Assembly: GCF_014199985.1 (NCBI RefSeq)
Contig: NZ_JACHOS010000010.1
Span: 124,001-188,000, forward strand
DNA from: Methylorubrum rhodesianum
Lineage (GTDB): Bacteria; Pseudomonadota; Alphaproteobacteria; Rhizobiales; Beijerinckiaceae
DNA: 64,000 bases
Direction of reading: 5' to 3'
Shown: positions 9,501-17,554 of the stretch, piece by piece
Position numbering within the stretch: the first letter of the stretch is position 1
Layout of the letters: every line of letters starts with the position of its first letter
Position numbers and translations under genes: made by a program
The notes under the pieces: model-generated
The model's database searches: none
The model's input: only the letters and a program-made list of their open reading frames with translations
What the model was told of the DNA's origin: nothing

Positions 9501-10277
9501 GCCGAGCGCCTGACCATCGACTACCGCATCTATCACGCCTGCGAGGGCCGCTACCGGTGGTTTCAGACACGCGCCCTGCCGCTGCGTGAGGGCAGCGGCA
9601 TCGTCGAATGGCTCGGCACCTCGACCGACATCGACGACCTGCGGCACCTGCAGGAACAGCAGGACGTCATGGTGGCCGAGCTGCAGCACCGCACCCGCAA
9701 CCTCATCACCGTGGTGCGCTCGCTGGCCGAGCAGACCATGAGCCGGAGCGCCTCGATGGACGTGTTCCGCAGGCGCTTCTACGACCGGCTCGCGGTGCTC
9801 TCGCGGGTGCAGGGGCTGCTCTCGCGTTCCAGCATCGAGCCGATCACCCTGCACACGCTCATCTCGACGGAACTCGACGCCCTCGGCGCCTGGGAGGCCG
9901 CCGACCGGATCGAACTCGACGGCCCGCCCGTCCGGCTGCGCAAGGCGACGGTCCAGACCTTCGCGCTGGCTCTGCACGAACTCGCCACCAACGCCCGCAA
10001 ATACGGGGCGCTCGCCGGACGCGCGGGGCGGCTGAGCGTGACGTGGCGCACCTATACCGAGAACGGCCGGATGCGGCTCGCCCTGCACTGGAACGAGACG
10101 GGGATCGAGCGTCCGCGCGAAGAGCCGCCAACGGACCGGCGCGGCTACGGACGGGAGCTGATCGAGAAGGCGCTGCCCTACACCCTCGACGCGCGCACGC
10201 GCTACGAACTGGAAGAGACCACCCTGCACTGCGCCATCGATCTGCCGCTCGTGGAGCGGCAGAGACCGCTGCCCTGA
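6501..10277 (+). CDS. Multi-sensor HWE-family histidine kinase (PAS/GAF repeats)
   Basis: A 1258-residue soluble kinase with no membrane segment. In order: a weak PAS-like region (~50-150), PAS (~170-280), GAF (~295-450, starting KRQAFLLALSDAVRTLTDP), GAF (~465-635), PAS (~640-765, ERFRTLAELVPSLLWNCDP), GAF (~775-930, beginning RQAFLLDLADRLQGLTDP), PAS (~935-1050) and an HWE kinase core. The phospho-acceptor is in AELQHRTRNL (His ~1062), the N box is ALHELATNARKYGAL, and LHWNETG carries the family Trp-x-Glu. The first and third GAF units begin almost alike, suggesting an internal duplication of a GAF+PAS module. HWE kinases often feed PhyR-type stress or phytochrome pathways, but no partner regulator is nearby. 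Signals are unknown; GAF and PAS pockets could bind haem, flavin or small metabolites. Confidence 0.92.
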   Translation: MGAKTDPSGRPSYPGTPDRRIREDDRAGTPLDPIETCSDTSLRSAHEFVTTLRAPAALAWGPALTALCNDAFTSLLGTVPTGHDFSALARTTPDAEELTRLLRRAWSGDTVTAAGLALGREASPPGVTLCLSPVCGSDGAVAGVLALVTGIGAMPGGVEREATLRVSEERYDTLFQAAGQGLCELELVRDAQSRAVDLRYIALNPAFERMTGLSAAQLRGRAAREVMPDFDARWLQTYERVAAAGVPTRLDPADGPMGCRFEVSAYPQAQDRLLIVYDDVTGSRAAETALREREKRQAFLLALSDAVRTLTDPVEIQEQACRLLGERLQVDRTYYVAIDETAGLARVAWDHLRGDVPSLAGEYRIADFAWSADILRRGRCHVVSDTQTSAAVPQAHRPALAALRIAACLGAPLIKNGRLVGALCVTHSVPREWTETDVVLLRDVAERIWSAVQRGRAEADIRRKNAVLEGINRIFREALTAPTEEELGRVCLAVAEDVTQSAFSFMGEVNHESCEFDEISISDRGWQHFAMDDPAFPRGVPPRGLKIHGIYGRVLQDGKSLIANDPDSHPDRIGAPHGHPPLKAFLGVPLKRDGVTVGMIGLGNREGGYRAEDRDAAEALAPAILQALLSKRTADTLRQSEERFRTLAELVPSLLWNCDPEGKVVVVNQQWGDYTGQTVQEVQDGGWLAAVPPDERAEIERIAVEAFASGQPLERQQRLRRRDGAYRWFLIRHAPARDAEGRILRWFGAATDIHDQHLAAENLRAEEARQAFLLDLADRLQGLTDPQAALHSVVEALGRHLGVDRVGYARISADGERVEKQVGYVGGAESRLGPMPLRLFGETIHSRFRNGETVVVEDVSSVAAPVVWREGGVGSFVAVPLVRDGRVRTVLYITHHQPRRWTRSETTLIEQVAARTWEAAERAQAEAELRASEARQRVLVEGIPQLIWRAGQGGAWTWASRQWCGYTGQTEAESRDFGWLEAVYPEDRERARNAWGNAVTAERLTIDYRIYHACEGRYRWFQTRALPLREGSGIVEWLGTSTDIDDLRHLQEQQDVMVAELQHRTRNLITVVRSLAEQTMSRSASMDVFRRRFYDRLAVLSRVQGLLSRSSIEPITLHTLISTELDALGAWEAADRIELDGPPVRLRKATVQTFALALHELATNARKYGALAGRAGRLSVTWRTYTENGRMRLALHWNETGIERPREEPPTDRRGYGRELIEKALPYTLDARTRYELEETTLHCAIDLPLVERQRPLP

Positions 10278-10318
10278 GACCCGATCCGGCCGATCCGCGC
10301 CGTCTCGTGAAGCGGACC

Positions 10319-10340
10319 GGCCCTGCGGCGCCGCAGGGCC
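10319..10340. terminator. 22-bp perfect palindrome between convergent genes
   Basis: GGCCCTGCGGC is followed directly by its reverse complement, forming a GC-only stem of up to 9 bp with a minimal loop. It lies 42 bp after the HWE kinase stop and just beyond the stop of the minus-strand autotransporter gene. There is no T-run on either side, so bidirectional termination is plausible but not certain. Confidence 0.5.
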
Positions 10341-10346
10341 CAACCG

Positions 10347-13300
10347 TCACCAGCGATAGGTGAAGCCTCCCTTGACGGCGTGGTCCTGGGCGCGGGCGCC
10401 GACCTGACCGGTATAGGCCAGGCCGAGCGTGGTGCTGGCCGAGAGCCGCAGATCGAGGCCGGCGCTCGCCACCAGGACATCGCGATCGATCGGAAGTCCG
10501 GCGCTCACGAAGGACGCGCCGCCCTGGAAGGCGAGCAGCGCGGTCGGGATCACGTCGCCGAAGGCGCGGCGGTAGCCGACGAGGCCGTGAGCCGCGACCG
10601 GCGCGCCGGAGCCGAGATCGAGCAGGGTCTGGGCGCGCAGGCCCGCGGTCGCCGTGCCGACGTCGTTATCGCGACCGAGCCCGCGCAGGGCCGCCGCCCC
10701 GCCGGCCTCGAGGAAGCGATCCTGACCGATATGGACGTAGGCGCCGCCGATGAAGGGTTCGATGTACGAGAGCGGCGCCGGCGTGTTCGGGGACAGGACA
10801 GCGCCGGGTGCCGACAGGGCGAAGCGGTAGCCGAGTTCACCGAAGCCCTGGATCGTCCGGCCGCCGTAGCGCGCCGTCTCGGTCTCGGAGAGGCCGGGCA
10901 GCGTCACGCTGCGGCGGGTGCGCAGGCTGTTGTCGGCGTAGACCGCGCCGAGGCGCAGGGCCACCGGGCCGAACTCGGTGCCGCCGTAGACGCCGCCGAA
11001 GGCGCTCTCGATCTCGCCCGTCTGCCGGCGCCCGTCCGTGTCGAGGTTCGTGCGGCTGTAGCCGCCGACGACGCCGATCCGGAAACCGTTCTCGAGCCGC
11101 AGGTCGGCGCCGAGCGCGAAGCCGGCGGTCTGACGGGTCAGCCCCGCGGCGTTTCCGTCGCCGCGGGCGTCGCCGAAACTGCCGAAGCCCTGGCCCCACA
11201 GGCCGAACACCCGCGGATCGAGGGTCGCGACGGCCATCGGCGCCGAGCGGCCGGGCAGGTCGGCGGTGTAGGTCGCCGGCACGGTGCCGGACATCGCGGG
11301 CGTGCCGCCGCGGCGCAGCCGGTCGAGCAGGGTCTCGCGCACGAAAGAGGCGGCTTCGAAAGCGGCCGACGTCGTGCTTGCGTGGACGTCGCCGGTCAGC
11401 CCGGCGAAGGCGCCGGGTGCCTGCGCGGCGGTCAGACCGACGACGCGGTCGTTCAGGGCCGAACCGGCCGCGGCATCGAGCCCGGCCGCCGCCGCGGCCT
11501 CGTTGCGGGTCCGGCCGAACGCCGCGAACGGCGTGCCGTTGCGGGCGATCGTCAGGTCGACGGTGCGGCCGGTGTTGTAGTCGAGACCGCTCGCCAGGAA
11601 GGCGTAGCCCGGTCCGCTCACGCCGTCGAACCGGCCGCTCACCGCGCTCGCGGTGAGGATGCTGTAGCGGCCGGTCGGGTTCACGACCCCGGCGAGCGGC
11701 GCGAGCGCCACGGTGCCGCCGAGAACCGCTTGGCCGGTCACCGCGACGCGATCGGAAGCCCCATTGGTCGCGGTCTCGATCCGAAGCGTCGAGCCGGGGG
11801 CGAAGCGGGCGTCGCCCGCCACCGTCAGCGTCCCGGGCGAGCCGCCCTGACCGCCACCGGGGCTGACCGTGCCGCCGCTCTGGGCCAGGAGCCCGCCGAC
11901 GGTGCCGGCACCGCCGAGCACGCCGCCCGAGGCCGCCGCGGCGCGGCCGCCGATCGCGCCGTCGGCGATCAGCGTGCCGGCATTGCCCACGGTGACGTCG
12001 GTGGCGATCCGGTCGCGCGGATCGAGCTGGAGCGTGCCGGTGACGTTCCCGAAATAGGTGGAGGCCGCGTAGAGGTCGATGCGGGTCCAGTAGCTCAGCG
12101 GCGTGCCGTAGAAGGCGGCGAGCGCCTCGGTCTGGGTGTTGACGAGGATCTGGTTGATCGTCCCCGTCTGCAGGCTCGCCGCGAGCCCGCCCGCCGGGGC
12201 GATCCGCTGGGCCGCGGTGCTGCTGCCGCCGTAGACCGGCGCGAGCAGGATCGCGGCGTCGGGGCCGCCGGCCGGCGCCGCCTCGCGCGGCCCTTGGGCG
12301 AAGCTCAGGGTCGGAAGCCCGTAAGTCAGGCGCTGGCGATAGAGCGCCGCGTTGGCCTCGGTGACCAGGTACGGGTTGCCGGCGGTGTTGGCGGCGCTCT
12401 GCGCGCAGGCCGCGACGGTGGTGCCGCACTGCGCCGCGAGATAGCCCTGGATCTGCGTCGAGGCCTGGGTGAACAGGCTCGGCATGTCGAGCGCCGTGCC
12501 CGTGGTCGTGGCGTTGTTGAGGTAGAGCGGGTTGGTGAGCGCCTGGGCGATGTCGTAGCTCGCCAGCGCGCGGCCGCCGATCACGTCGAGGGGATAGTGC
12601 ACGCCGAGCACCACGCGGCTCTCGCCGTACTCCGCGGAGCGCGCCAGCATGCCCTGGTAGGATTGCGGCACCGCCATCGCGAGCAGGGTGCCGTACAGGA
12701 ATCCGTAGCCGGCATGTCCGCTCGGGAACGCGGCGTTGGTCTCGAGGCCGGCCACAGCGGACGGATCGAAGATCCTGATCCGGTCGGGCGCGACCTGGAA
12801 CGGGCGCGAGCTGCCGTAGACGTTCTGGCCCGGCCCCCGATTGGTGACGCCGTAGGCGAGATCGTACACGCTGTCGGTCGTGTTCGGCAGACCGTGGGCG
12901 CGGGGCAGGCCGAAGCCTGCGGGCGCCGCCGCAGGGACCGGCACGTAGCCGGCCGGGCGTACGGGCGGATTCCGGGCCGCGCCGTTGGCGAAGTAATCTT
13001 TGGCGACGGCGTTGTTCGTCCCGTCATAGGCGAAGGCCGAGGCCAGCATGCGCTGGACCGCTCCGAGCGGACCGGCGTCGCCGCCTGCGATACCCTGGAC
13101 GTAGATCGCGCTGAGGCGGGCGCCGAGGCCGCCGACCGGCTGCTGCGGGACGATGCCGTTGATGGCGGCCTGCGCCGGAAGGCCGCCCGCCAGGCTTGCC
13201 CCGGCTCCGAAGCCGGTCAGCCCGGCGGGGGAGAAGCTCGCCGCCGTCGAGATGAAGAGGCTCTTGTCGCTCATGGCGAGCGAGCGGCGCGCGGGGCTCG

Positions 13301-13508
13301 CGGCCGTGTTGAGTTCGACGGCCTTGTCGAGATTGCGCTGCAGCGTGTCACGACCGGCCGGCGTGGCGTTCAGATCGAGATAGGGGCCGAGCAGATTGAT
13401 GGCGTTGGCGCTGGCCCCCGAGATGTTGGCGCTCTGCGCGTGTGCCGCGGGTGCGCCGAGTGCGCCTACGAGCAGGGCCGCGAGCGAGACACTGTCCGCG
13501 AAACGCAT
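10347..13508 (-). CDS. Autotransporter with PAP2-type acid phosphatase passenger
   Basis: A 1053-residue outer-membrane autotransporter (type Va). It has a Sec signal peptide (residues 1-24, ending AHAQS) and an N-terminal PAP2 phosphatase domain (~30-340) with the histidine motifs FPSGHAGYG (~260) and SRVVLGVHYPLD (~297). A Gly/Ala-rich beta-helical linker follows (~480-640, SGGTVSPGGGQGGSPGTL). The C-terminal ~270 residues are a beta-barrel ending in GGFTYRW, with the expected terminal aromatic residue. The enzyme would be displayed on the cell surface or released, acting as a non-specific phosphomonoesterase. Start ATG 13508 has GGAGAA upstream. The upstream 13509-13640 region is AT-rich and probably carries the promoter. 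The gene is convergent with the HWE kinase. Confidence 0.93.
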   Translation of the reverse strand: MRFADSVSLAALLVGALGAPAAHAQSANISGASANAINLLGPYLDLNATPAGRDTLQRNLDKAVELNTAASPARRSLAMSDKSLFISTAASFSPAGLTGFGAGASLAGGLPAQAAINGIVPQQPVGGLGARLSAIYVQGIAGGDAGPLGAVQRMLASAFAYDGTNNAVAKDYFANGAARNPPVRPAGYVPVPAAAPAGFGLPRAHGLPNTTDSVYDLAYGVTNRGPGQNVYGSSRPFQVAPDRIRIFDPSAVAGLETNAAFPSGHAGYGFLYGTLLAMAVPQSYQGMLARSAEYGESRVVLGVHYPLDVIGGRALASYDIAQALTNPLYLNNATTTGTALDMPSLFTQASTQIQGYLAAQCGTTVAACAQSAANTAGNPYLVTEANAALYRQRLTYGLPTLSFAQGPREAAPAGGPDAAILLAPVYGGSSTAAQRIAPAGGLAASLQTGTINQILVNTQTEALAAFYGTPLSYWTRIDLYAASTYFGNVTGTLQLDPRDRIATDVTVGNAGTLIADGAIGGRAAAASGGVLGGAGTVGGLLAQSGGTVSPGGGQGGSPGTLTVAGDARFAPGSTLRIETATNGASDRVAVTGQAVLGGTVALAPLAGVVNPTGRYSILTASAVSGRFDGVSGPGYAFLASGLDYNTGRTVDLTIARNGTPFAAFGRTRNEAAAAAGLDAAAGSALNDRVVGLTAAQAPGAFAGLTGDVHASTTSAAFEAASFVRETLLDRLRRGGTPAMSGTVPATYTADLPGRSAPMAVATLDPRVFGLWGQGFGSFGDARGDGNAAGLTRQTAGFALGADLRLENGFRIGVVGGYSRTNLDTDGRRQTGEIESAFGGVYGGTEFGPVALRLGAVYADNSLRTRRSVTLPGLSETETARYGGRTIQGFGELGYRFALSAPGAVLSPNTPAPLSYIEPFIGGAYVHIGQDRFLEAGGAAALRGLGRDNDVGTATAGLRAQTLLDLGSGAPVAAHGLVGYRRAFGDVIPTALLAFQGGASFVSAGLPIDRDVLVASAGLDLRLSASTTLGLAYTGQVGARAQDHAVKGGFTYRW

Positions 13509-13765
13509 GGATCGTTCTCCGGCATCCGAATCGGCGAAACCGCCGGAAGGACCGATGAACCGGATGATCGCGAGCCGTTACTTCATAATGCCGTCATATT
13601 GATCTTTGTTATATTTGTTGTCGCTGGGCAACACAAGTCGATCCGCCCGATCCGGGCCGCGTGGCAAATCATTTGCCGGATTTGAGCTTCTCCGGCCGTC
13701 CGAAACCTCCCCTCGGACCGCCCTGGACAGGGCCGGAACGTGCGCGCAACCACCGGGCCGGTGGA

Positions 13766-14998
13766 TCACGCCCGCCTCAGAGCACCCTCGATCATCCGCG
13801 CCACGGCCAGAGCGCGCCCGTCGTCGCCGAAGCGGGCGATCACCTGCACACCCAGCGGCAGGCCGTCGCCCGGCACCGGAACGTTGACGCAGGGCACGCC
13901 CATCAGGGTCCAGAGGCGGTTGAAGCGCGCATCCCCCGTCGAGCCGAGCCCGCGCGGGGCGCGGCCGACGCTGGAGACGGTCAGGATCGCATCGATGTCG
14001 GAGAACAGGTCCTTCAGGAGACGACGCGCCCGGTGGGCCTCGCGGCGGGCTGCGTCGTAATCGGGGGCTGTGAGATCCTGCGCCCGGTCGAGCTGGCCGC
14101 GCAGCACCGGCGGCAGGGCGTTGCGGTGCTCGGCGTATTCCCAGGCGAGCGCCTGGCGCGCCTCGAAATCCTGCACGGTCGGGTGCGCAGCCCAGGCCCG
14201 GGCGAACGGCTCAGGCAGGACGAGATCGCGCACCGAGGCTCCGGCCCGCTCGGCGGCGCGGGCCGCGCGGTCGAGCGCCGCGAGAGCGTCCGCGTCGGGG
14301 CTGCCGGCGAAGTCTTGCACGCAGAGGGCGAGACTCGGTCGCTCCGGCGCCGATGCCTCGATGGCCGGCCGCTCGGCGACCAGGGCCAGCGCGTGGGCGA
14401 TGTCGGCCACCGAGGCACCGAACAGGCCGACCGTGTCGAGTGCCCAGGAGAAGGTTTTCACGCCCACCGTCGGCAGCAGCCGGAACGAGGGCTTGATCGC
14501 CGCCACGCCGCAGAAGGCCGCCGGTCGGATCACCGAGCCGCCGGTCTGCGTGCCGAGCGCCAGCGGCAGCATTCCGGCGGCGACCGCTGCCGCCGAGCCC
14601 GAGGAGGAGCCGCCCGGCGTGTGGCCGGGATCGCGCGGATTGACCGTCGCGGCCGGGTCGAGGCCGGCGAATGCCGTGGTCGCGGTCTTGGCGAGCGGCA
14701 CGGCGCCGAGCGCCCGCAGCCGCGATACGATCGCTGCATCCGCCCTCGGCCGCCAGCCGGCATAGATGCCCGAGCCGAACTCGGTGGCCATGTCGCTGGT
14801 GTCGATGATGTCCTTGATGCCCACCGCGATGCCGGCGAGCGGCCCGCTTTCTGGCACCGCCGCCTCGGGCGCGATGCGCAGCACGGCCCGGATGGAGGGG
14901 TCGCGCCCGGCGATCCGCTCACGCGCCGCGCGAATTGCGCCCGTGGCGGAGAGGGTGCCGTCCGCGATGCGGGCGCGGATGTCGAGGAGCGAGATCAT
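13766..14998 (-). CDS. Amidase signature family protein
   Basis: A 410-residue Ser-Ser-Lys amidohydrolase. Family signatures are clear: the catalytic Lys in GIAVGIKDIIDTSDM, and the Gly/Ser-rich signature GGSSSGSAAAVAAGMLPLALGTQTGGSV containing the cis-Ser and nucleophile Ser. The C-terminal part, with GVPCVNVP and GLPLGVQVIARFGDD, is also typical. It lacks GatB partners nearby, so it is more likely a stand-alone amidase (for example aryl or aliphatic amide, or allophanate-type) than GatA. ATG 14998 (MISLLDIRARI) was chosen over a start 16 codons upstream, because family members begin at this point. The next gene upstream (extensin-like) is divergent. Confidence 0.9.
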   Translation of the reverse strand: MISLLDIRARIADGTLSATGAIRAARERIAGRDPSIRAVLRIAPEAAVPESGPLAGIAVGIKDIIDTSDMATEFGSGIYAGWRPRADAAIVSRLRALGAVPLAKTATTAFAGLDPAATVNPRDPGHTPGGSSSGSAAAVAAGMLPLALGTQTGGSVIRPAAFCGVAAIKPSFRLLPTVGVKTFSWALDTVGLFGASVADIAHALALVAERPAIEASAPERPSLALCVQDFAGSPDADALAALDRAARAAERAGASVRDLVLPEPFARAWAAHPTVQDFEARQALAWEYAEHRNALPPVLRGQLDRAQDLTAPDYDAARREAHRARRLLKDLFSDIDAILTVSSVGRAPRGLGSTGDARFNRLWTLMGVPCVNVPVPGDGLPLGVQVIARFGDDGRALAVARMIEGALRRA

Positions 14999-15110
14999 GT
15001 CCCCCGAGTCACGGCCCGTATCGAATCTGTCAACAGCACTCCACACGGGGGTGGATCCGATCCGGCATCGTTAGCGGCTCGTTTACGGGACGGTGCGCAT
15101 CGTCCCGTCC

Positions 15111-16088
15111 ATGTGGCGTAAAGCGTTAGCGTTCTCGGCTCTGGTGCTGTTCGGCGCGGGGCTCACGGGCTGTGCGATCAACCGGTTCGAGCGCCGGGAG
15201 GCATGGCGCGACCAAGCCGAACAGATGTGCATCGCCCGCAAGCTGGTGCAGCCGACGGCCTATGTCTCGCTCGCCAAGGAGATCGACGGCCCCGGCCCCT
15301 GCGGCATGCAGCAGCCGTTCCGGGTGACGCGGCTCGGCGGCGGCTCGGTGGCGCTCAAGCAGCGCATGACGCTCGCCTGCCCGGCCCTCGCCGAGGCCGA
15401 GGCGTGGCTCGCCGACACGATCCAGCCCGCCGCCAACCTGTATTTCGGCGTGCCGGTGGCCGAGATCAACGCGGGCTCCTATTCCTGTCGCGGCCGCAAC
15501 AACCAGGCCGGCGCCAAGCTCTCCGAGCACTCCTTCGGCAACGCGCTGGACATCATGTCCTTCACGCTCGCCGACGGCCACGTCATCACCGTCAAGGGCG
15601 GCTGGCGCGGCACCGAGGCCGAGCAGGCCTTCCTGCGCGAGGTGTTCGTGGGGGCCTGCGCCCGCTTCTCGACGGTGCTCGCGCCGGGCTCGAACGTGTT
15701 CCACTACGACCACATCCACGTCGATCTGGCGATGCACGACCCGCGCGGCCTGAAGCGCATCTGCAAGCCGCTGCTCAAGTTCGAGTCGCAGCTCAACGCC
15801 GCCGACGGTTCGCCCCGTCCGCTGGCCTCGCCGCGCCCCCCCGCGCGTCAGACGATCCCGACCCAGGCGCCGATCGACGTGGAGGAGGACGATCCCTACG
15901 GCGTCGCGCCGACCTCCTCGCGCGCCACCGGCACGCGGGTCGCCCGCGCGCCCGCTGCCCCGGCGCCCACGGCCTATGCCGTGGCCCCGGCCCCCGGCCG
16001 GCCGCGCACGCCGGTACCGGCCCACGACGCCACCTACGAGCCGCTGTCGCTGGCCGCCCCCCACGCCTCGGACGAGCCGATCTATTAA
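15111..16088 (+). CDS. Extensin-like lipoprotein
   Basis: A 325-residue exported protein. The N-terminus has a signal sequence with a lipobox (LTGC), so Cys near residue 22 is probably lipidated and the protein anchored in the envelope. The extensin-like C-terminal domain family (D-Ala-D-Ala carboxypeptidase-like fold) is shown by LSEHSFGNALDIMSF, KGGWRG, and FHYDHIHVDLAMHDPRG, which carry the probable zinc ligands (His, Asp, His). The last ~100 residues are Pro/Ala-rich and likely disordered. A role in peptidoglycan binding or hydrolysis is inferred from the fold. ATG 15111 was chosen because the in-frame start six codons earlier only lengthens the signal. Confidence 0.85.
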   Translation: MWRKALAFSALVLFGAGLTGCAINRFERREAWRDQAEQMCIARKLVQPTAYVSLAKEIDGPGPCGMQQPFRVTRLGGGSVALKQRMTLACPALAEAEAWLADTIQPAANLYFGVPVAEINAGSYSCRGRNNQAGAKLSEHSFGNALDIMSFTLADGHVITVKGGWRGTEAEQAFLREVFVGACARFSTVLAPGSNVFHYDHIHVDLAMHDPRGLKRICKPLLKFESQLNAADGSPRPLASPRPPARQTIPTQAPIDVEEDDPYGVAPTSSRATGTRVARAPAAPAPTAYAVAPAPGRPRTPVPAHDATYEPLSLAAPHASDEPIY

Positions 16089-16266
16089 TCCCTTGGAGGT
16101 GTGCCCGGCGCACCCCAGGGTCGGTCAAAAGCGGCGCTCCCGCCCGGTCCAAGCTTGACTTGGGCCGGGGGCGGCGCATCGTCTCTCGCCATCCGGTGCC
16201 CCGCGCGACACGCCTCGAGGCGAGCGTCGCGCCACGACACCCTCAACAGGCGGATTTTTGAGCGGC

Positions 16267-16734
16267 ATGCGCCCGAACCTTCCCCTCGCCGTCCTGGCGC
16301 TCGGCCTTTTCACGGCATCCTCCGTGCTGCCGGCGCTCGCCCGTTCCGGCCGCGAGGAGATCTCGCCGGCCGAGGAGCAGACCTTCCCCTACGACGCCGA
16401 CATTCCCGGCTGCCAGGATGCCGGCGTGCTGGAGAAGGTCTCGACCCAATTCGCCGAGAAGGAGGCGAAGTTCTGGAACTCGTCGCTGACGATCGTCTCC
16501 TACGAGCGGATCGAGCGCACGGCCTGGCGACCCTACGGCGTCGACTTCATTCCGCGCCGCTTCTGCTCGGCGCTCGCCACGACCTCGGACGGGGTACGGC
16601 GCAAGGTCGATTACTCGGTGCGCGAGAGCCTCGGCATCATCGGTTCGACCTGGGGCGTCGATTTCTGCGTCCACGGCCTCGACCGCAACAATGCCTACGC
16701 CTACGCCACCGCCTGCCGGATGGCCCGGCCCTGA
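16267..16734 (+). CDS. Conserved exported protein of unknown function
   Basis: A 155-residue protein with a Sec signal peptide ending around VLPALARSG. The mature part has four cysteines (in PGCQD, RRFCSAL, DFCVHGLD and TACRM), which could form two disulfides in the periplasm. Features include PYGVDFIPRRFC and STWGVDFCVHGLDRN. I recognise the pattern as typical of Rhizobiales periplasmic proteins, but I cannot name a function. AGGCGGA at 16248-16254 suits ATG 16267 better than the TTG at 16258. It lies between two other secreted proteins on the same strand. Confidence 0.75.
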   Translation: MRPNLPLAVLALGLFTASSVLPALARSGREEISPAEEQTFPYDADIPGCQDAGVLEKVSTQFAEKEAKFWNSSLTIVSYERIERTAWRPYGVDFIPRRFCSALATTSDGVRRKVDYSVRESLGIIGSTWGVDFCVHGLDRNNAYAYATACRMARP

Positions 16735-16826
16735 ATGGGGGACATGCGGAACGAGGCGGGTACACGCTTGACTTGCAGCCCGCGCCCGGCATCGTCCTGA
16801 GACGTCCCGCCCCCCGAGTCCCGTCC

Positions 16827-17501
16827 ATGCCCCGCCTTCGCCGCCTCGCCGCCCTGGCCCTCGGCCTCACCCTGGCCTCCGGCGCGCAGGCGCAGGATTT
16901 CGGCGGCTTTCGACGCGGCGGCGAGCCGGGCAGCTTCGACTTCTACGTGCTGGCGCTGTCGTGGTCGCCGACCTACTGCGAGGGCGAGGGTGGGCGCCGC
17001 GACCGCAACGGCCAATGCGCGCCGGGCCGCGGCCTCGGCTTCGTGGTGCACGGACTGTGGCCGCAATACGAGCGCGGCTACCCCTCCAATTGCTCGGCGG
17101 TGGAGCGCCCCCTTACCCGCAACGCGGTCGAGGCCGCGGGCGAGGTCATGCCGAGCGAGGGCCTCGCCCGCCACGAATGGCGCACCCACGGCACCTGCTC
17201 CGGCCTTGATCCGGTCGCCTATTTCAAGGCGGTCAAGACCGCTCGCGAGGCGGTGACGATCCCCGAGGCCTTCGTGAAGCCGCAGGGCGACATGCGCGCC
17301 GCCCCGATCGAGATCGCCCGGCAGTTCGTGATGGCCAACAAGGGACTACGCCCCGACATGATGTCGGTGACCTGCCGCCGCGGACAGTTGCAGGAGGTGC
17401 GGATCTGCTTCGCGAAAGATCTGCGCGGGTTCACCCCCTGCCCCGAGGTCGCGCGCCAGAATTGCCGCGCGGGCGAGGTCTCGGTCGAAGCGGCGCGCTG
17501 A
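16827..17501 (+). CDS. Secreted ribonuclease T2 family protein
   Basis: A 224-residue endoribonuclease with a Sec signal peptide cut after GAQAQ. RNase T2 cleaves single-stranded RNA through a 2',3'-cyclic phosphate. The family's two catalytic boxes are present: CAS I as VVHGLWPQY, and CAS II as HEWRTHGTC, each with the active-site His (the second also with the Glu). LSWSPTYC near the N-terminus and the remaining cysteines fit the disulfide pattern. It probably degrades RNA in the periplasm or outside the cell for phosphate or nitrogen. It follows the unknown exported protein by 92 bp on the same strand. Confidence 0.93.
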   Translation: MPRLRRLAALALGLTLASGAQAQDFGGFRRGGEPGSFDFYVLALSWSPTYCEGEGGRRDRNGQCAPGRGLGFVVHGLWPQYERGYPSNCSAVERPLTRNAVEAAGEVMPSEGLARHEWRTHGTCSGLDPVAYFKAVKTAREAVTIPEAFVKPQGDMRAAPIEIARQFVMANKGLRPDMMSVTCRRGQLQEVRICFAKDLRGFTPCPEVARQNCRAGEVSVEAAR

Positions 17502-17542
17502 CGCGCGAACGACTTTCCTGATAAGCGCGGGCCTTACACAGT

Positions 17543-17548
17543 GAGGAA
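17543..17548 (+). promoter_or_regulatory. Ribosome-binding site supporting a CTG start
   Basis: GAGGAA lies six bases upstream of the in-frame CTG at 17555. No ATG, GTG or TTG follows at a fitting distance before the conserved N-terminus begins. Confidence 0.7.
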
Positions 17549-17554
17549 CGCGCC

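Noticed and set aside
7137-10343. 1068-codon minus-strand frame opposite the HWE kinase
   Set aside because: Antisense shadow of a gene with clear PAS, GAF and kinase motifs.
10380-13685. 1101-codon plus-strand frame opposite the autotransporter
   Set aside because: Antisense shadow; the minus-strand protein has signal peptide, PAP2 motifs and beta-barrel end.
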